Assembly: GCA_022823055.1 (NCBI GenBank)
Contig: JAJDXX010000250.1
Span: 1 to 35,873 of the forward strand
Origin: Candidatus Binatia bacterium
GTDB taxonomy: Bacteria > Desulfobacterota > Binatia > UBA9968 > JAJDTQ01
Length of the DNA stretch: 35,873 bases
Direction of reading: 5' to 3'
Of the stretch, positions 6,946 through 15,896 are shown piece after piece. Under the pieces are notes generated by a model. The model was not told the DNA's origin and made no database searches. It worked only from the letters and a program-made list of their open reading frames with translations. Each line of letters starts with the position of its first letter. The stretch's first letter is position 1. The translations under genes and the position numbers were made by a program.

Positions 6946-9237
6946 ATGAAGCATCTCTCGCTCGACGCGTACATCGCCGCCGTCCTGCGGCACCGGTGGC
7001 TGGTGGCCGGGCTCGCCACGCTGGTCATGCTGGCGCTGAGCGCCGGCGTGCCACATGTCGTGGTCAAGAACGAGCATCGCGTTCTCTTCGGCGAGGGCAA
7101 TCCGCAGCTCGAGGCCTTCGACGCCCTGGAGAACACCTACTCCGCCGCCAACTCCGCGCTCATCGCCGTGGCGCCGCGAGCGGGCACGGTGTTCACCCGC
7201 GAGGTCCTCGGCGCCATCGAAGACCTCACCGCCGCCGCGTGGGAGGCGCCCCATTCCACCCGTGTCGATTCCCTCACCAACTTCACCCACAGCGAGGCCG
7301 ACGGAGACGACCTGATCGTCGGGCCGCTGGTGGAGGACGCCCCATCCCTGAGCGACGCGGACGTGGCGCGGGTCGAGAAGATCGCCCTGAGTTCTCCCGA
7401 GGCCGCCGGGCGCCTGGTGTCCCGCGACGGCCGGGTGGCGGGGCTGGTCATCACGTTCGTGCTGCCGGAGGACTCGGACCCGGCGGTGATCGAGATTACC
7501 GATTACCTCCGGAACCTGCTGGAAAAAGCCCGCGCCGACCATCCGGACGTCGACTACTACCTCACCGGCCTCGTGGTCATGAACCGCGCCTTCGCCCAAG
7601 CCACCGAAGACGACCTGGGAACCCTGGCTCCGCTGGTGTTCCTGATCATCATCACCGGCGCGGCGCTGCTGCTGCGCTCAGTCTGGGGCACCGTGTCCCT
7701 GGTCCTGGTGCTCGTGTTCTCGGTCAACACCACCATGGGGTTCGCGGGCTGGATGGGCGCGGTGTTCAGCCCCGCCAACGCCGGCGTGCCGATCATCGTC
7801 ATGGCCATATCCGTGGCGAACTCGGTGCACATCGTCGCCGCCACCCTGTTGGGCATGAGCCGCGGGCTCGGCAAGGACGAAGCCATCGCCGAGGCGCTCA
7901 GGGCCGACGTCTATCCCGTCTTCATCACCGCCGCCACCACGGCCATCGGCTTCCTCAGCCTGAACTCCTCGGATTCGCCGCCTTTCCACGTGCTCGGCAA
8001 CTTCGTGGCGTTCGGCGTGGGGTGCGCCTTCCTCTACGCCGTGACGCTGCTGCCGGCGGCGCTTTCCCTGCTGCCCCTGCGCGCGCCGCGCGCCCGCGCC
8101 GAGAGCCTGCCGTTCTTCGACCGGCTCGGCGCCTTCGTGGTGGCGCGCCGGCGGGCGCTGCTGTGGACCGTCGTTCTCGCGGCGGCGGCGCTGGCCACCG
8201 GCGTCCCCCGTATCCACCTCACCGACAACTGGACCCGGTACTTCGACGACCGCTACGAGTTCCGGCGTCACACGGACTTCGTGGTCGAGAACCTCACCAG
8301 CTTGAACACGCTGGAATACTCGCTCAAGGCGGAACGGGAGGGCGGCATCACCGATCCGGCCTACCTGCGGGCGGTGGATGCCTTCGCCGAGTGGTTCCGC
8401 AGCCAACCCGAGGTGAGCCACGTGCAGGCGTTCCCGGACATCATGAAGCGCCTGAACAAGAACATGCACAACGACGACCCGGCGTTCTACCGGTTGCCGG
8501 ACGATCCCGAGCTCGCCGCGCAATACCTGCTGCTCTACGAGCTCTCGCTGCCCTTCGGGAGCGACCTGAACGACCGCATCGACGTGGGGAAGTCCGCCAC
8601 GCGCATGACCGTGGTGGTCACCAGCTCGTCGTCGAGCGAACACCGCGAGCTCGATGCACGCGGGCACGCCTGGCTCCGCGCCAACGCCCCGCAACTCGCC
8701 ACCGAGGCCACCGGCCTCACCGTGGTCTTCGCCCACCTGTCGAGACGCAACATCGAGAGCATGCTGCGCGGCACCATCGTCGCCATGGCCCTCATCTCGC
8801 TCATTCTCATCGGTGTCTTCAGGAGCGTGCGGCTGGGTCTCATCAGCCTCGTGCCCAACTTCATTCCCGCCATCATGACCTTCGGCCTGTGGGGCTGGCT
8901 GGTGGGCGAGGTGGGACTGGCGGCCTCGGTGATGGTCGCCATCTCCTTCGGCATCGTGGTGGACGACACGATCCACTTCCTCAGCAAGTATCTCAAGGCC
9001 CGCCGGGAAGGCCTCGCGGCCCCCGAGGCGGTGCGCTACGTCTTCCGCTCCGTGGGGCACGCGCTGTGGGTCACCACCGCGGTGCTGGCCGCCGGTTTCC
9101 TGGTGTTCGCGTCATCGGGATTCGAGGTGAGCTGGGCCCTCGGGCTCATGGTGACCAGCACGATTCTGTTTGCACTGGCGGGCGACTTTCTGCTTTTACC
9201 GACTCTGTTGATGGCCCTTGACCGGAGGGAAGCATGA
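6946..9237 (+). CDS. MMPL/RND superfamily lipid transporter
   Basis: The 763-residue inner-membrane protein has two repeated halves, each with one transmembrane helix (about 15-35 and 405-425), a large periplasmic domain, and a five-helix bundle (about 225-385 and 610-760). The second half carries GIVVDDTIHF at 669-678, the proton-relay Asp pair of MMPL/RND proteins. The matching place in the first half is SVANSVHI at 289-296, lacking the acidic pair, a common asymmetry. HpnN-type hopanoid transporters belong to the same superfamily but are longer. The gene's stop overlaps the next start as ATGA. The inner-membrane pump, LolA-like periplasmic protein and outer-membrane barrel look like one trans-envelope lipid-moving system. 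The cargo is not shown by sequence. Confidence 0.85.
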   Translation: MKHLSLDAYIAAVLRHRWLVAGLATLVMLALSAGVPHVVVKNEHRVLFGEGNPQLEAFDALENTYSAANSALIAVAPRAGTVFTREVLGAIEDLTAAAWEAPHSTRVDSLTNFTHSEADGDDLIVGPLVEDAPSLSDADVARVEKIALSSPEAAGRLVSRDGRVAGLVITFVLPEDSDPAVIEITDYLRNLLEKARADHPDVDYYLTGLVVMNRAFAQATEDDLGTLAPLVFLIIITGAALLLRSVWGTVSLVLVLVFSVNTTMGFAGWMGAVFSPANAGVPIIVMAISVANSVHIVAATLLGMSRGLGKDEAIAEALRADVYPVFITAATTAIGFLSLNSSDSPPFHVLGNFVAFGVGCAFLYAVTLLPAALSLLPLRAPRARAESLPFFDRLGAFVVARRRALLWTVVLAAAALATGVPRIHLTDNWTRYFDDRYEFRRHTDFVVENLTSLNTLEYSLKAEREGGITDPAYLRAVDAFAEWFRSQPEVSHVQAFPDIMKRLNKNMHNDDPAFYRLPDDPELAAQYLLLYELSLPFGSDLNDRIDVGKSATRMTVVVTSSSSSEHRELDARGHAWLRANAPQLATEATGLTVVFAHLSRRNIESMLRGTIVAMALISLILIGVFRSVRLGLISLVPNFIPAIMTFGLWGWLVGEVGLAASVMVAISFGIVVDDTIHFLSKYLKARREGLAAPEAVRYVFRSVGHALWVTTAVLAAGFLVFASSGFEVSWALGLMVTSTILFALAGDFLLLPTLLMALDRREA

Positions 9238-10046
9238 TTCACGTTCCGCCTCTTCGATGGGTGTCGTTCCTGCCCTGCCTCGCCTTGCTCGCGGGTCTCG
9301 CCGGACCGCCGGCGGCGCATTCGGAGACCCCGGAGGAGAAGGGACTGCGCATCGCCAAGGAAGCCCGGGCGCGCGGGAAGGGCTTCGGCAACTTCACCGC
9401 GCGCCAGACCATGACGCTGCGCAACAAGCAGGGACAGCAAAGCGTGCGCCAGGTCCGCATCAAGGTCCTGGAGGTGGCCGGCGACGGCGACAAGAGCCTG
9501 TTCGTGTTCGACGAGCCGAGGGACGTGAAGGGCACCGCGTTCCTGATCCACGGCCACCTCACCAAGGCGGACGACCAGTGGCTCTACCTGCCGGCGCTCA
9601 AGCGCGTGAAGCGCATCAGCTCTTCCAACCGTTCCGGCTCCTTCATGGGCAGCGAGTTCGCCTACGAGGACATGAGCATCCAGGAGGTAGAGCGGTTCAC
9701 CTACAAGTACCTGCGCGACGAGCCCTGCGGCAAGCTGACGTGCACGGTCTCCGAGCGGTTCCCGACCGAGAAGCGGTCCGGCTACAAGCGCCAGCTCGTG
9801 TGGCAGGACAAGAACGAGCTGCGGGTGTGGAAGGTGGAGTACTTCGACCGCAAGAACGCGCACCTGAAGACCCTCACGCTGGAGAAGTACGAGCAGTATC
9901 TCGGCCGTTACTGGCAGGCCGGCCTGATGACCATGGTCAATCACCTCACCGGCAAGAGCACGGTGCTCGCCTGGACCGACTTCAAGTTCGGCACCGATCT
10001 CGATGACCGCGACTTCTCCCGGACGGGGCTGAAACGGATCCGTTGA
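9234..10046 (+). CDS. LolA-like outer membrane lipoprotein-sorting protein
   Basis: The 270-residue product has a cleavable signal sequence (hydrophobic about 9-26, likely cut after AHS at 30), then a LolA/LppX-type incomplete beta-barrel typical of proteins annotated as outer membrane lipoprotein-sorting protein. Typical stretches are LFVFDEPRDVKGTAFL, DDQWLYLPALKRVKRIS, GSFMGSEFAYEDMS and the DLDDRDFS end. It starts at ATG 9234 with GGAGGGAAGC upstream and overlaps the MMPL stop by four bases, so translation is probably coupled. Such proteins bind a lipid in a hydrophobic cavity in the periplasm. Here it would carry what the MMPL pump delivers toward the barrel protein downstream. Confidence 0.85.
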   Translation: MIHVPPLRWVSFLPCLALLAGLAGPPAAHSETPEEKGLRIAKEARARGKGFGNFTARQTMTLRNKQGQQSVRQVRIKVLEVAGDGDKSLFVFDEPRDVKGTAFLIHGHLTKADDQWLYLPALKRVKRISSSNRSGSFMGSEFAYEDMSIQEVERFTYKYLRDEPCGKLTCTVSERFPTEKRSGYKRQLVWQDKNELRVWKVEYFDRKNAHLKTLTLEKYEQYLGRYWQAGLMTMVNHLTGKSTVLAWTDFKFGTDLDDRDFSRTGLKRIR

Positions 10047-11401
10047 TGCTCGCTCCATCGCCGGCAAACCCCTCGCCCACGCGTGGTCAAGACCCGGCCG
10101 GGTTTGCAATGGCGCCGCGCCACACCACCGGCCGATGCCGGCTCGGGGCGGCCCTGATCATGGTCTGGTTTGCCGTGACGGTCCTTGGCGCTGGAGTGGC
10201 CGCCGCCGTCGAGATCGCGCACAGCGAACTGTCCGGACGCATTGCCGCGGAAGGCCGGTGGTTCTACCAGGACAACGCCCACCTCGGTCAGGATTCCCAT
10301 AACTCCGGGTTCGTCGTCGAGCCGAAGCTCTACATCGAGGACGACGGGGGCCGCAGCCTCACGCTAAAGCCGTTCTTTCGCTACGACGCCGGGGACCCGG
10401 GCCGTACCCACGCCGACCTGCGCGAGGGCTATTTCCTGATCTTCGGCGAGGCCGGTGAAGGGGAATGGGAGCTGCGCCTCGGCGTCGACCGCGTGTTCTG
10501 GGGAGTGGCCGAGTCGCGCCATCTGGTGGACATCGTCAACCAGACCGACCTGGTCGAGCACCCCAACGAAGAGAGCAAGCTCGGCCAGCTCATGGCGCAT
10601 GTCACCTGGGCCGGCGAGTGGGGCGCGCTGGAGCTGTTCGCGCTGCCGTATCACCGTCAGCGCACCTTCCCGGGCCGGTCGGGCCGGCTGCGCTCCCGGT
10701 TCGTGGTTGACGACAAGCATGTCACCTACGAGAGCGCGGCCGAGGACTGGCACGTGGACCTCGCGGCCCGGTACAGCCGGAGCGCCGGCCCCCTCGACCT
10801 CGGATTGAGCGTCTTCGACGGCACCAGCCGGGAGCCCAGCCTGCGCGTGCTGGTGGACCGGAATGGCCTGCCATTGCTGGCAAACGGTGAACCATCGCTG
10901 TTTCCGCACTACGAGCAGATCCGGCAGTTCGGCGTGGACGCCCAACTCACCATCGAGTCGTGGCTGCTGAAGCTCGAGGTCATCCACCGCACCGGCGCAT
11001 CAAACCGGCTGGGACAGAGACAGGACTACGCGGCCTTCGTGGCAGGCGGCGAATACACGTTCAATGCGGTCTTCGACTCGAACGCGGACCTGGGGCTGCT
11101 CGCGGAATGGACCTACGACGGCCGCGGTGACGACGCCCCCAACGTCTTCAACAACGAAGCCTTCGCCGGCGTCCGGCTGGGTCTGAACGACGTGGAGGGC
11201 ACCCAGATAACCGTGAGCGTACTGTGGGACCTCGACCACGCCACCCGCTCCCTCGGCGTCGAACTCACCCGGCGGCTTACCGACCGGTGGTCACTGGATG
11301 TCGCGGGAACCTTTTTCGTCGCCGTCGACAGGGACGATGTGAACTTCTACGACACCCGGCGCGACAGCTTTGTCGAGATGGGCGTGACGTACCATTTCTG
11401 A
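10046..11401 (+). CDS. Outer-membrane beta-barrel protein of the MMPL/LolA-like trio
   Basis: The 451-residue product has a hydrophobic signal near residues 35-55 (ALIMVWFAVTVLGAGVAAA) and then alternating amphipathic strands, ending in VTYHF with a C-terminal Phe as expected for a barrel inserted by BamA. ATG at 10046 overlaps the previous stop (TGATG). An internal ATG at 10109 would give a more normal signal length and may be the true start. Stretches such as GVDRVFWGVAESRHLVDIVNQTD recall the DUF1302-like proteins that accompany MMPL transporters and LolA-like proteins. The barrel is probably the outer-membrane member of the system, but no specific function is recognised. Confidence 0.7.
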   Translation: MLAPSPANPSPTRGQDPAGFAMAPRHTTGRCRLGAALIMVWFAVTVLGAGVAAAVEIAHSELSGRIAAEGRWFYQDNAHLGQDSHNSGFVVEPKLYIEDDGGRSLTLKPFFRYDAGDPGRTHADLREGYFLIFGEAGEGEWELRLGVDRVFWGVAESRHLVDIVNQTDLVEHPNEESKLGQLMAHVTWAGEWGALELFALPYHRQRTFPGRSGRLRSRFVVDDKHVTYESAAEDWHVDLAARYSRSAGPLDLGLSVFDGTSREPSLRVLVDRNGLPLLANGEPSLFPHYEQIRQFGVDAQLTIESWLLKLEVIHRTGASNRLGQRQDYAAFVAGGEYTFNAVFDSNADLGLLAEWTYDGRGDDAPNVFNNEAFAGVRLGLNDVEGTQITVSVLWDLDHATRSLGVELTRRLTDRWSLDVAGTFFVAVDRDDVNFYDTRRDSFVEMGVTYHF

Positions 11402-11433
11402 CGGGCAACGGACCCTCCGACGCCCCTCGAATC

Positions 11434-11460
11434 GTCATTCCCGCGGAAGCGGGAATCCAG
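11434..11460 (+). repeat. Dispersed palindromic repeat, solo copy
   Basis: A 27-base copy whose core TTCCCGCGGAAGCGGGAA folds as a 7-bp stem with a GGAA loop. It sits in the 79-base gap between the convergent barrel gene and ispH, where it may also act as a transcript end structure. Confidence 0.85.
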
Positions 11461-11480
11461 GCGGGGCGGGGAGGAAATGA

Positions 11481-12437
11481 TCACGCCGGAGAGGGCGACT
11501 CGACGGTCAGTTCCCGCGGCAGCTTGAAGGTGACGTTCTCGTCGATGCCGTCGAGGCTCGTCAGGGTGACGTCGAACCCTTCGCGGAGCCGGTCCACCAG
11601 GCCCTGCACCAAGTCCTCGGGGGCCGAGGCGCCGGCGGTGAGCCCCACGGTCTCGGCGCCTTCCAGCCAAGCCGGGTCGAGGCCGGCAGCGTCCGGGATG
11701 AGGTAGCTGACGGTTCCGACTTCCTCGCCGATCTCCCGCAGCCGGTTCGAGTTGGAGCTGTAGTCCGCGCCGATGACCAGGATCACGTCGGACTCGGCCG
11801 CCAGAAGCCGCACCGCCGTCTGCCGGTTCTGGGTCGCGTAGCAGATGTCCTTGACGTCCGGGCCGAGGATCTCCGGGAAACGGGACTTCAGCGCCGCGAT
11901 GATCTCGCGGGTATCATCCACGCTGAGGGTCGTCTGTGTCACGTAGGAAAGCTTCGCCGGGTCGGCGGGCTTGAGCTCCGCCACGTCCGCCAGATTGGAC
12001 ACCAAGTGAACCGTGCCGGGCACCTGCCCCATGGTGCCCTCGACTTCCGGGTGGCCGGCGTGGCCGATGAGCACCACCTCATAGTCCTGCCGCGCGTAGC
12101 GCTGCGCCTCCACGTGGACCTTGCTCACCAGCGGGCAGGTGGCATCGATCACCTGCAGGGCGCGGGCGTCGGCGGCATCCTCCACCTTGCGGGCGACGCC
12201 GTGGGCGCTGAACACGGTGACCGCGCCCTCCGGGATGTCGGAGACCTTCTCGACGAAGACCGCGCCCTTCTCGCGCAAACCGTCCACCACGTGCTTGTTG
12301 TGGACGATCTCGTGCCGCACGTAGACCGGAGCGCCGTAGATCTCGAGCGCGCGCTCGACGATGTCCACCGCCCGGACCACGCCGGCGCAGAAACCACGCG
12401 GTCGTGCCAGTACAACGCGCAAGGGTCGTTTCGCCAC
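11481..12437 (-). CDS. ispH: 4-hydroxy-3-methylbut-2-enyl diphosphate reductase
   Basis: Iron-sulfur enzyme of the last MEP-pathway step, reducing HMBPP to IPP and DMAPP. The 318 residues carry the three cluster cysteines in their usual contexts: C17 (RGFCAGV), C101 (DATCPLV) and C199 ([10 protein letters not shown]). Also present are substrate-binding [10 protein letters not shown] at 42-51, SAHG at 77-80, [10 protein letters not shown] with catalytic Glu131, and a VTQTTLS block. Start is GTG at 12437, preceded by AGGAAGGA. It is the last gene of the hpnC-hpnD-hpnE-ispH run, 64 bases after hpnE, so isoprenoid precursor supply and squalene synthesis may be co-expressed. Confidence 0.95.
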   Translation of the reverse strand: MAKRPLRVVLARPRGFCAGVVRAVDIVERALEIYGAPVYVRHEIVHNKHVVDGLREKGAVFVEKVSDIPEGAVTVFSAHGVARKVEDAADARALQVIDATCPLVSKVHVEAQRYARQDYEVVLIGHAGHPEVEGTMGQVPGTVHLVSNLADVAELKPADPAKLSYVTQTTLSVDDTREIIAALKSRFPEILGPDVKDICYATQNRQTAVRLLAAESDVILVIGADYSSNSNRLREIGEEVGTVSYLIPDAAGLDPAWLEGAETVGLTAGASAPEDLVQGLVDRLREGFDVTLTSLDGIDENVTFKLPRELTVESPSPA

Positions 12438-12501
12438 TGGAGTTCCTTCCTCTCTGACTCACTATGCAACAGCGGCACCCAAGGGTCAACGTTTCCGGCC
12501 G

Positions 12502-13761
12502 CTACGGAACACCCCCATCGATGGCGCGCGCCGCCATGTGGCCGGAGCGGACGGCGCTCTCGATGGTGGCGGGCAGCCCGGTGTCGATCCAGTCCCCCGC
12601 CAGGTACACGTTGGCGAAACGGCCGCGCGTGCCCGGACGGCGCTTCACCTGCGCGGGCGTCTGCGCGAACGTCGCCCGCTTCTCCTTGACGACCCGGTAC
12701 GGCGGCAGCGGCCGCGGCGGGCACCCCAGGGCGGCGGCGACGTCGCGCCACGTCTTGCGGGCGATGACGTCGGCATCCTCGTCGACCATGCCGTCGGCCG
12801 CGCTGATGGTGATGGACGCGACGTCGCCGCGGACGAACAGCCATTGGGCCGTCCCGCCGATGAGCCCCAGGAACGGCAAGTCTTCCGGCAGGCCGCCGCG
12901 TTCCGACAAGCGGAAATGGGCGTTGACGATGGCGTGGCTCTCCTCGGGGACGGCGAGGTCCGGCACCAGGCTCGCCGCGACCTGCGGCGGCAGCGCCAGG
13001 ACGACGCTGTCGCCGTCCTTCAAGGCCACCGCTTCGGTGCCGAAATCCAAACCCCGCGCCGCGCCGCCCTCGCCGGCGATGGCGCGCAACCGGGTGCCGA
13101 ACCGGACGGCGGCGCCACGCCGGCGCAACAGCTCCAGCGCCGGGTCCACGAACGTCCCGGAGAGCCCGGTCAGGGCGATGCGCGGCCGGCAGGCGGCCTC
13201 TCCCTTGCCGAAGGTCTCGCGCAACACCGGCCACAGCAGACACGCGGCGCCGGTCCGCACCGGGCTGTTCAGCGCGGCCACCGCCAGCGGTTCCCAGAAC
13301 CTCTCGAACAGGGAACCATGATCGCCCACGCAATCGGCCACGGTGCGGTCCGCGCCTGCCCGCGCGATACGGAGGCCGGAGAGGTACTCCAATGCGCGCG
13401 TGCCGGGCACGCGCCGGCGCGGGTCGAGAATCCACCAGGGCAACGGGCCGGCGTTGGGGCGCAGGCGCCAGCGCTCGCCCGTGCGGAGGTCCAGGAACGG
13501 GAAGCAGGCCGAAGCAGGCCCCACCAGCTCCTCGGCGGCGCCGATGGCCTCCAGGTAACGCATGGCGGAGCGGTTGCCGGTGAGCAGCAGATGGTTGCCG
13601 TTGTCGATGGCGCACCCGAGCCTGTCATCGAAGTAGGACCGGCAGCGCCCGCCGGCCTGCCCGCTGGCTTCGCACAGGGTCACTACGCGCCCCGCTCGCG
13701 CCAGCGAAACCGCGGCGGAAAGGCCGGCCAGACCGGCGCCGATGACGTAAGTCCGGGCCAC
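12502..13761 (-). CDS. hpnE: Hydroxysqualene dehydroxylase HpnE (FAD-dependent)
   Basis: The 419-residue flavoprotein of the amine-oxidase/phytoene-desaturase fold starts with the dinucleotide-binding motif YVIGAGLAGLSAA and a GQAGGRCRS block, and ends with the FAD contact YLAGDWIDTGLPATIESAVRSG. HpnE reduces hydroxysqualene to squalene, the third step after HpnD and HpnC. The start is GTG at 13761, 14 bases after the hpnD stop. No ATG lies near the nucleotide-binding motif, and the upstream in-frame residues are read-through of hpnD. Position after hpnC and hpnD makes the assignment strong compared with a carotenoid desaturase. Confidence 0.88.
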   Translation of the reverse strand: MARTYVIGAGLAGLSAAVSLARAGRVVTLCEASGQAGGRCRSYFDDRLGCAIDNGNHLLLTGNRSAMRYLEAIGAAEELVGPASACFPFLDLRTGERWRLRPNAGPLPWWILDPRRRVPGTRALEYLSGLRIARAGADRTVADCVGDHGSLFERFWEPLAVAALNSPVRTGAACLLWPVLRETFGKGEAACRPRIALTGLSGTFVDPALELLRRRGAAVRFGTRLRAIAGEGGAARGLDFGTEAVALKDGDSVVLALPPQVAASLVPDLAVPEESHAIVNAHFRLSERGGLPEDLPFLGLIGGTAQWLFVRGDVASITISAADGMVDEDADVIARKTWRDVAAALGCPPRPLPPYRVVKEKRATFAQTPAQVKRRPGTRGRFANVYLAGDWIDTGLPATIESAVRSGHMAARAIDGGVP

Positions 13762-13775
13762 GAAGAATGCCCGCG

Positions 13776-14660
13776 TCAGAGAAGGCCGTAGCGCAACGCG
13801 ACCCACAGTTTGCGCGCCCGGCCAAGCCGCACCGGCCGGTCCATACGCGTCCAGCCACGGTCTTCCAGGAGCCGGAGCGTCTCTCGATAGACCGCCATCA
13901 TGAGTACGATGGGGCGGATCTGGCGGCGCCCGAGCCGGGCCAGCAGCCGTTCGGTGCCGGCGTAGTGGTCGCGCGCCATCCCCGCCAGCTCCGCGCACGC
14001 CGCGGCGAACCCCGGCTGGTCGCACACCTCGCTCAAGGGACTCTCCGGCACGCCGTGCCGCCGCATCAGGTCCAGGGGGACGTAGAGACGTCCGTTGGCC
14101 GCGTCTTCCTTCACGTCACGCAGGATGTTGGTGAGTTGCACGGCGTTCCCGAGGGTCTCGGCAATCTGGTATCCGGGGTCCCGAGGCACGCCGAACGCGT
14201 GTATGGACAGCATCCCCACGGCACCCGCCACCCTGCGGCAATAGCGCAGCAGGTCATCCAGGGTCCCCATCCTTACCGCCGGCACCGTGTCGGTCTCGAC
14301 GCCGTCGATAACGGCGAGGAACTCCTCCCGCGGCAAATCGTAGCGCTGCACGGGCTGCAACAGCGCCCTTGTCGTAAGCCACCGCGGCTCGCCCGCGTAG
14401 AGCCGAGCGATCTCTTCACGCCACGCCGCCAATCCGCGCTTCTTCTCCGCGCTGTCCCCAGGCTCGTCGGCCACGTCGTCCACCTCGCGGCAGAACGCGT
14501 AGATGGCGTACATGGCGCGGCGCCGCTCCGCCGGCAGTACCCGCATGCCCCACAGGAACGACGTGCCCGAGCGCGCCACAACCCTGTGGACATGGGTCCA
14601 CGGCTCCGTGGCACGTTCCCCCGGGGCTGCCGAGCCCGCCGTGCGTCTACCCTCCGCCAT
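13776..14660 (-). CDS. hpnD: Presqualene diphosphate synthase HpnD
   Basis: Trans-isoprenyl diphosphate synthase of the squalene/phytoene synthase family, 294 residues. The first Asp-rich motif is in AFCREVDDVADE (about residue 47) and the second in NILRDVKEDAANGR (about residue 170), followed by LYVPLDLM. The enzyme joins two farnesyl diphosphates to presqualene diphosphate. ATG at 14660 was chosen over an ATG nine bases upstream because GAGG then lies at normal spacing. The start overlaps the end of hpnC, implying translational coupling. HpnD versus phytoene synthase is decided by the neighbours hpnC and hpnE. Confidence 0.9.
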   Translation of the reverse strand: MAEGRRTAGSAAPGERATEPWTHVHRVVARSGTSFLWGMRVLPAERRRAMYAIYAFCREVDDVADEPGDSAEKKRGLAAWREEIARLYAGEPRWLTTRALLQPVQRYDLPREEFLAVIDGVETDTVPAVRMGTLDDLLRYCRRVAGAVGMLSIHAFGVPRDPGYQIAETLGNAVQLTNILRDVKEDAANGRLYVPLDLMRRHGVPESPLSEVCDQPGFAAACAELAGMARDHYAGTERLLARLGRRQIRPIVLMMAVYRETLRLLEDRGWTRMDRPVRLGRARKLWVALRYGLL

Positions 14661-15576
14661 TCGACACATCCTCGCCGCCGCGCGTGCCGGAACGAGGCGG
14701 TCCCGGCCCGCGGTTCCATCGCAAGGCCCGCTCGAACAGCACCCGGCCGATGCCGCGCGCGCAACACGCCGCGTACTGGGCCTTGGTCAACACCACCCGT
14801 TCGGCCAGCGGATCGCGCCGGCGCAGTTCCGCGCTGAGCCTCCAGGCGATGGCGACGATGACCGCGGCTTCCATGGCGAAACGCAGGTTGCGCAGGTGCC
14901 CCGGCAACGCGTCCGCGGTTTCCAGAAGGCGATCGGTTTGATGGAGGCAGCGGTCCAGCACCCGTCGCAACGGGGCGCTGGCCTCCCCTTGGGCGAGCGC
15001 TTCGACGCCGGCGCCCGCGGCCGACATCCACTCCCGCGGCAGGTAGACCCGGTTCAGCGCCTTGTAGTCGTCGCGGCAGTCCTGGAGATGGTTGAGTACC
15101 TGCAAGGCGTTGCACAGGGCATCGGAGGCAGGGTAGGCCGCCGGCGACTCGCCGTGCAGGTCCACCAGGTAGCGGCCCACCGGCGACGCCGACAGGTCGC
15201 AGTAACCCATGAGATCGTCCCAGTCCTCGTAGCGCAGCTTGACCGCGTCCTGCTTGAACGCCCGGGTCAGGTCCACACAGTGCCGGGGCGTCACGCCGGT
15301 CTCGGCCAGGCTGCGGCGGATGGCGTGCGCCTTGCCGAAAGCCGGCTCCGGGGCACCTGCGCCGGTGACGGCCTTGGCGAAACCGTCGAGCCGCGCGACC
15401 TTGTCGTCGGGCGGCAGGTCCGGATTGTCGGCGATGTCGTCGATGGCCCGGGCAAAGGCATAGAAGGTGGCGATATGCGGACGCAGGCGCGCCGGCAAGA
15501 GCCACGAACCCACCGGGAAATTCTCATCCGTCGCGGCCTTGCCGGACGGCGTTTCCATGGACACCGACGTACTCAT
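14647..15576 (-). CDS. hpnC: Hydroxysqualene synthase HpnC
   Basis: Second squalene/phytoene-synthase-family member, 309 residues, converting presqualene diphosphate to hydroxysqualene. Features are ENFPVGSWLLP near 19-29, FARAIDDIADNPDLPP (first Asp motif, about 41-56), and LNHLQDCRDDYKALNRVYLP (second motif, about 190-210). The C-terminal 25 residues are Gly/Arg-rich and probably disordered. The start at 15576 has no clear ribosome site, and the in-frame ATG at 15558 is an alternative. It is the first gene of the operon hpnC-hpnD-hpnE-ispH. I saw no convincing promoter in the bases upstream. Confidence 0.9.
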   Translation of the reverse strand: MSTSVSMETPSGKAATDENFPVGSWLLPARLRPHIATFYAFARAIDDIADNPDLPPDDKVARLDGFAKAVTGAGAPEPAFGKAHAIRRSLAETGVTPRHCVDLTRAFKQDAVKLRYEDWDDLMGYCDLSASPVGRYLVDLHGESPAAYPASDALCNALQVLNHLQDCRDDYKALNRVYLPREWMSAAGAGVEALAQGEASAPLRRVLDRCLHQTDRLLETADALPGHLRNLRFAMEAAVIVAIAWRLSAELRRRDPLAERVVLTKAQYAACCARGIGRVLFERALRWNRGPGPPRSGTRGGEDVSNGGG

Positions 15577-15698
15577 CGCAAGGAGCTGATTCGGCGAACG
15601 ACCGCCATCAAATCCCGTTCGCCCTACCGATCAGGCTACCACGAAACCACCGTCCCGGACCATACGGACATACGACCAACGCGCTTCCCGGCCGGCGA

Positions 15699-15896
15699 GT
15701 GTCCCGCATCACGATACGGAGGTTCCCGACCCGTCTTGCTCCACGATGGATCGAGTGCGATGCTAACGTCATGCGCCTGTGGATCGCCGACTGGGAGAAG
15801 ACGAAGAGCCTGTTTGGCATTGACAGGGGAAGGCTCGAGATACTCGGCGAGATCATCGAGTCAGTGGATGCGAAGTGGGAAGCCGAGGAGGCATGA
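15699..15896 (+). CDS. Possible small ORF coupled to the MBL-fold gene
   Basis: A 65-residue frame (GTG at 15699; a shorter version from ATG 15771 has 41 residues, MRLWIADWEKTKSLFGIDRG onward). Its C-terminal half is an acidic, helix-like segment that reads like real protein, and its stop overlaps the next ATG as ATGA. No ribosome site precedes either start. It could be a true small coupled gene or the degraded end of an older gene. Family not recognised. Apart from this frame, the 316-base gap from hpnC to the MBL gene holds nothing I recognise. Confidence 0.3.
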   Translation: MSRITIRRFPTRLAPRWIECDANVMRLWIADWEKTKSLFGIDRGRLEILGEIIESVDAKWEAEEA

